The translations under genes and the position numbers were made by a program. Below are positions 60,475-64,000 of a stretch of 64,000 nt of DNA, piece by piece. The notes under the pieces were generated by a model, which ran no database searches, was not told where the DNA came from, and saw only the letters and a list, made by a program, of their open reading frames with translations. The DNA comes from Tubulanus polymorphus. Its lineage: Eukaryota; Nemertea; Palaeonemertea; Tubulaniformes; Tubulanidae. Positions within the stretch are counted from its first letter, which is position 1. Every line of letters begins with the position of its first letter. The stretch lies in contig NC_134029.1 in NCBI RefSeq assembly GCF_964204645.1, positions 12,082,850 through 12,146,849 on the forward strand, given 5' to 3'.

Positions 60475-60990
60475 AGATCCCGTGGGTCTTTCTCCATGGA
60501 CCCTATGTTCCTGTCTCGACCCTTCAAAACCTGTCTCTAGTCTCTACACAGTCCCGTGGACACTATGTTCCTGTCTCGACCCTTCAAACCTGTCTCTACT
60601 CTCTACACAGTCCCGTGGACACTATGTTCCCGTCTCGACCCTTCAAATCTGTCTCTAGTCTCTACACAGTCCCGTAGACACCATGTTCCCGTTTCGACCC
60701 TTCACACCTGTCTCTACTCTCTACACAGTCCCCTGGACACCATGTTCCCGTCTCGACCCTTCTAACCTGTCTCTAGTCTCTACACAGTCCCGTAGACACC
60801 ATGTTCCCGTCTCGACCCTTCTAACCTGTCTCTACTCTCTACACAGTCCCGTGGACACTATGTTCCCGTCTCGACCCTTCAAATCTGTCTCTACTCTCTA
60901 CACAGTCCCGTGGACAGGTACTCTATGTTCCCGTCTCGACCCTTCAAATCTGTCTCTACTCTCTACACAGTCCCCTGGACACCATGTTCC
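60475..60990 (+). repeat. 59-bp satellite array, first block
   Basis: The unit is CGTCTCGACCCTTCAAATCT followed by GTCTCTACTCTCTACACAGT and CCCGTGGACACTATGTTCC; starts at 60631 and 60690 give the 59-bp period. About 8.7 units. ORFs read across it are artefacts. Confidence 0.92.
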
Positions 60991-61545
60991 TATTGGGGTG
61001 ATAAATTAGTAGTTTGCATAGAGGGAGGGAAGCCAGAGTTCAGGGCAGTGGCTGAAGTTAGTAAACAACCTACGTAGATGCTTACGTCGCACACAAGACA
61101 CTGAATAGAAGATAGGTGAAAGTGACGTGAGTATCTGCGTAGGGTTGCTGGTTATAGCGGCAGCCTTGAGCTCTGGTATGGCTAGGAAGTAAACAAGTAA
61201 TAAACTCGTGACGTATAACATATGTAGAAGTATACGTCACGAGTAACATGATATAAGATAAAAAGGGAGGGTCAGCACAGTAAGGGGGAGAGAGATGCTA
61301 GAGTGGCGGAGAAGCCTAAAAATACGAGCTGTAGGAAGGAATAAGAATTGTGCGGGAAAATAAAGAAAGAACGTAGACCCACGAGAAGAGTTGTTATTAT
61401 TCCGGAGTCAGAGGGATATCACTTATCGGATTAATCGGAACCAACAACGACAACACGAGGGGAGAACGCAACGTGACCCCACAACAATTGGTTGAGAAAC
61501 TCAACTCCACAACATTGTTGGAGAACCGAAAGCAACCCCACAACA
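60991..61545. mobile_element. Probable solo LTR within the satellite
   Basis: 555 bp with TATTG...CAACA ends (TGTTG...CAACA with one change). Flanked by TTCC at 60987-60990 and 61546-61549, and it cleanly interrupts a 59-bp unit. Contains AAAATAAAGAAAG, a polyadenylation-like motif, and repeated CCACAACA motifs near the 3' end. No ORF. Consistent with a solo long terminal repeat. Confidence 0.6.
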
Positions 61546-61860
61546 TTCCCGTCTCGACCCTTCTAACCTGTCTCTAGTCTCTACACAGTCCCGTAGACAC
61601 CATGTTCCCGTCTCGACCCTTCTAACCTGTCTCTACTCTGTACACAGTCCCGTGGACACTATGTTCCCGTCTCGACCCTTCAAATCTGTCTCTACTCCCT
61701 ACACAGTCCCGTGGACCCTATGTTCCCGTCTCGACCCTTCACACCTGTCTCTACTCTCTACACAGTCCCGTGGACCCTATGTTCCCGTCTCGACCCTTCA
61801 CACCTGTCTCTACTCTCAACACAGTCCTGTGGACACCATGTTCCCGTCTCGACATTTTTA
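61546..61860 (+). repeat. 59-bp satellite array, second block
   Basis: Continuation of the array after the inserted LTR, about 5.3 units in the same orientation, ending where the sequence becomes TTTTTAGTGGACACAGG. Confidence 0.92.
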
Positions 61861-61964
61861 GTGGACACAGGTTTAGTGAAGCCATTAAGATGGTGTTACG
61901 TATCTTGTATCAAGATATTTCGATATAAGTAATGATTTGTCATTCACGATTTGTCGGGCTACAA

Positions 61965-62775
61965 CAGGCAGAAACAAGAAAATTAATTTTAGAAAATTAT
62001 TTGACGCCTGAGAAAAAAGTGTAGAATTTCTGGGCTAAGCTAATGTGGAATTGCAAATTTGAAATCGAAGTTTTAAGAAATTTGGGGAATGATGAGATTT
62101 GGCGATTGGGTAGATGATACAGGTCTTCGACTCTAGTAGTGGTTTAAATTTTTTTATTGAAAATTCTCAATAATTGATCGCGAACTTGCGACCGACTTCA
62201 TTTACTTATGCCTCTAAGCTGGTCTGCAACTTCATTGCCTCCATGGATGAAGAAAGAGCTCTTCTGATGTCTGCTTCATCATGACTTCGAGCATATCGTG
62301 TGGCCTAGCCAGCCGGCCCGGTCCCCGGGCCCGGGCCACGGGTTTGGCTGTCACTCGATATCCTAGAGTCTTGAGTCTGGGTGGGTTGAAGTAGACATTG
62401 TCATTTAAAATATCATGCTTATGTTGTTCTGTATGAATTACCCGTGTGTCATGTATGTTGTATTAATTTATTTCAAAATTTGTATTTATTGAATTTGGGA
62501 ATTTTATCCCGGAATTTCAATGTAATAAGGATCAATAAAGAATTGAATTGAATTGTCACCTAATACACATGCCATCAGAGGACGCGGAGCCGTATATGAC
62601 AGCTATGCTATTATAAATTGCTAATCTCACGAAACTTGCATACTCCTAATATCAAACATATTTTCACAAACGATTGAATATTGAAATTATATGTTTACAC
62701 ATTTTCATATTGACCGCTTGTAGCCGCTGATGAAATTCACGCCGGCCCTACACACATCGTAGATAGCTTCGTCAT
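61965..62775 (+). repeat. Dispersed repeat, partner of 17545-18100
   Basis: Blocks at 62052-62135 and 62710-62770 match those listed at 17545-18100. Between them lies a separate LINE-tail-like insertion (about 62180-62558). Confidence 0.6.
62180..62558 (+). mobile_element. LINE 3' tail-like sequence
   Basis: Ends AAGGATCAATAAAGAATTGA plus further ATTGA repeats, the type of short tandem 3' tail seen in CR1/L2-type LINEs. Sits inside the dispersed repeat. Includes a GC-rich CCGGTCCCCGGGCCCGGGCC tract near 62318. No coding part is recognised. Confidence 0.4.
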
Positions 62776-63618
62776 TCCACCGGCATGCCCACGTCAGGGT
62801 CTGACTTTTATATCAGACTTCTGCATCGTGTATACATCCGCCATTTAACCGAATAATCCGATTTACTTATCATTTCTATTTATGCCTGCCGCTTCTGATA
62901 TAATCATACATCCTTTACTTTTACAATACGTCTTCTAATGATATTTAATGCAATATAACATTTCGACGTTCAAATATAGGTCATTATATAATCACAGGAA
63001 GCCATTCTACATCTATGTCAATAATATTTTGCCAGATAGCTTGTTTGTGTACACATAAACCTGTGACGTTTTGCACATCGATTTACGGCTGTCGTTTGTA
63101 AAATGACGCTGAATGGTTAGCATTGTTTAGGTTTCATAATGGTAACGTTTTATAAGGCGTCAAAAAAAAAGAAAATTAAGATGAGAATGAAAGCCTTTCG
63201 TATTGAAGACCATGGGATTCAGCCAAGGAACATTGTAGCCTAGTTATACTTCTGATATACCTACCGAATTATCGATTATCAAAAATCTAGAATTTCGACT
63301 ATTAGGACAATGTCGGTTGTAATCTTCTGGTTCTTTGAGTTCGTTCTAATGAGTTTTCATTGTAATGTGTATGGTGCATATTCCTGAAAATTTCACTGAG
63401 TTTGATTGAAAATTGTAGAAATTTTCCTTATGTATACATGTATCAATATTCAGTCCGTCGGCATCGATTTTGTAGATTTCTCATCTTTTTAATCAATGAA
63501 TATTCGACCAATTTTAATATTAATTTCCATCTTTTTTAAAGGCTCGTCCCACTGAGTGGAAATATTACAAGCCGATTAGATATGTCAGAGTATCCCAGAA
63601 ACTGTCTAGAAACGGATG
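62776..63618. other. No gene seen
   Basis: AT-rich sequence between oppositely oriented satellite arrays, without recognisable coding or repeats. Confidence 0.4.
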
Positions 63619-64000
63619 TGAAGGGTCGAGACGGGAACATGGTGTCTACGGGACTGTGTAGAGACTAGAGACAGTTTTGAAGGGTCGAGACGGGAACATG
63701 GTGTCTACGGGACTGTGTAGAGACTAGAGACAGTTTTGAAGGGTCGAGACGGGAACATGGTGTCCACGGGACTGTGTAGAGAGTAGAGACAGGTGTGAAG
63801 GGTCGAGACGGGAACATGGTGTCTACGGGACTGTGTAGAGAGTAGAGACAGATTTGAAGGGTCGAGACGGGAACATGGTGTCCACGGGACTGTGTAGAGA
63901 CTAGAGACAGTTTTGAAGGGTCGAGACGGGAACATGGTGTCCACGGGACTGTGTAGAGAGTAGAGACAGGTTTAAAGGGTCGAGACGGCAACATGGTGTC
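63619..64000 (-). repeat. 59-bp satellite array, inverted orientation
   Basis: The reverse complement of the arrays at 60475-61860 (GAAGGGTCGAGACGGGAACA and following), about 6.5 units, running off the window end. Together the arrays form an inverted arrangement around 1.76 kb. Confidence 0.92.

Noticed and set aside
60438-61009. Overlapping repeated-peptide ORFs in the satellite region
   Set aside because: Products of the 59-bp satellite read in several frames.

Overview
This is a repeat-dense, AT-rich stretch of an animal genome, most likely a marine invertebrate bilaterian; I cannot name the phylum. The only clear host gene is an alpha-methylacyl-CoA racemase (AMACR) on the + strand. Three exons are visible, at 5515-5659, 17013-17156 and 43733-43915. 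Their splice phases fit each other, and the conserved catalytic His and Asp lie within them. The first exon(s) and the 3' half of the gene were not found. Nearly everything else is therefore intronic, or flanking, transposon-derived DNA.

Layout. 0-9.6 kb: a hAT-like non-autonomous element (1411-2462), a tRNA-like sequence and small tandem repeats. 9.7-14.2 kb: a piggyBac transposase gene whose right end sits at a TTAA inside another repeat, then an internally deleted Ty3/gypsy remnant. 15-17 kb: a decayed LINE reverse transcriptase and a Penelope-like element with a GIY-YIG domain. 18-20 kb: a full copy of a repeat family carrying tandem CTCF-like motifs. 20-24.6 kb: a broken multi-exon MULE/ZSWIM-like gene with SWIM and PHD-like fingers. 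26-32 kb: nested inverted-repeat elements. 32-36 kb: a DNA element with a hAT-like insertion, next to a very AT-rich Polinton/Maverick remnant (integrase and capsid). 36-43 kb: more copies of the CTCF-motif repeat and a MITE with a 9-bp target duplication. 45-53 kb: a TTAA-flanked element with a 26-bp minisatellite core, and a LINE split by a DNA transposon. 54.1-59.3 kb: a 5157-bp element with 16-bp terminal inverted repeats and a 7-bp target duplication, encoding an intact 916-residue DDE-like protein. 59.7-64 kb: 59-bp satellite arrays in opposite orientations, one interrupted by a probable solo LTR.

The most interesting items are the 5157-bp element and its unrecognised transposase-like protein, the dispersed tandem CTCF-like motifs, and the phase-1 modular exons of the ZSWIM-like gene. 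The order of nested insertions can be read directly at several places. No searches were run; family names rest on motifs read in the translations.
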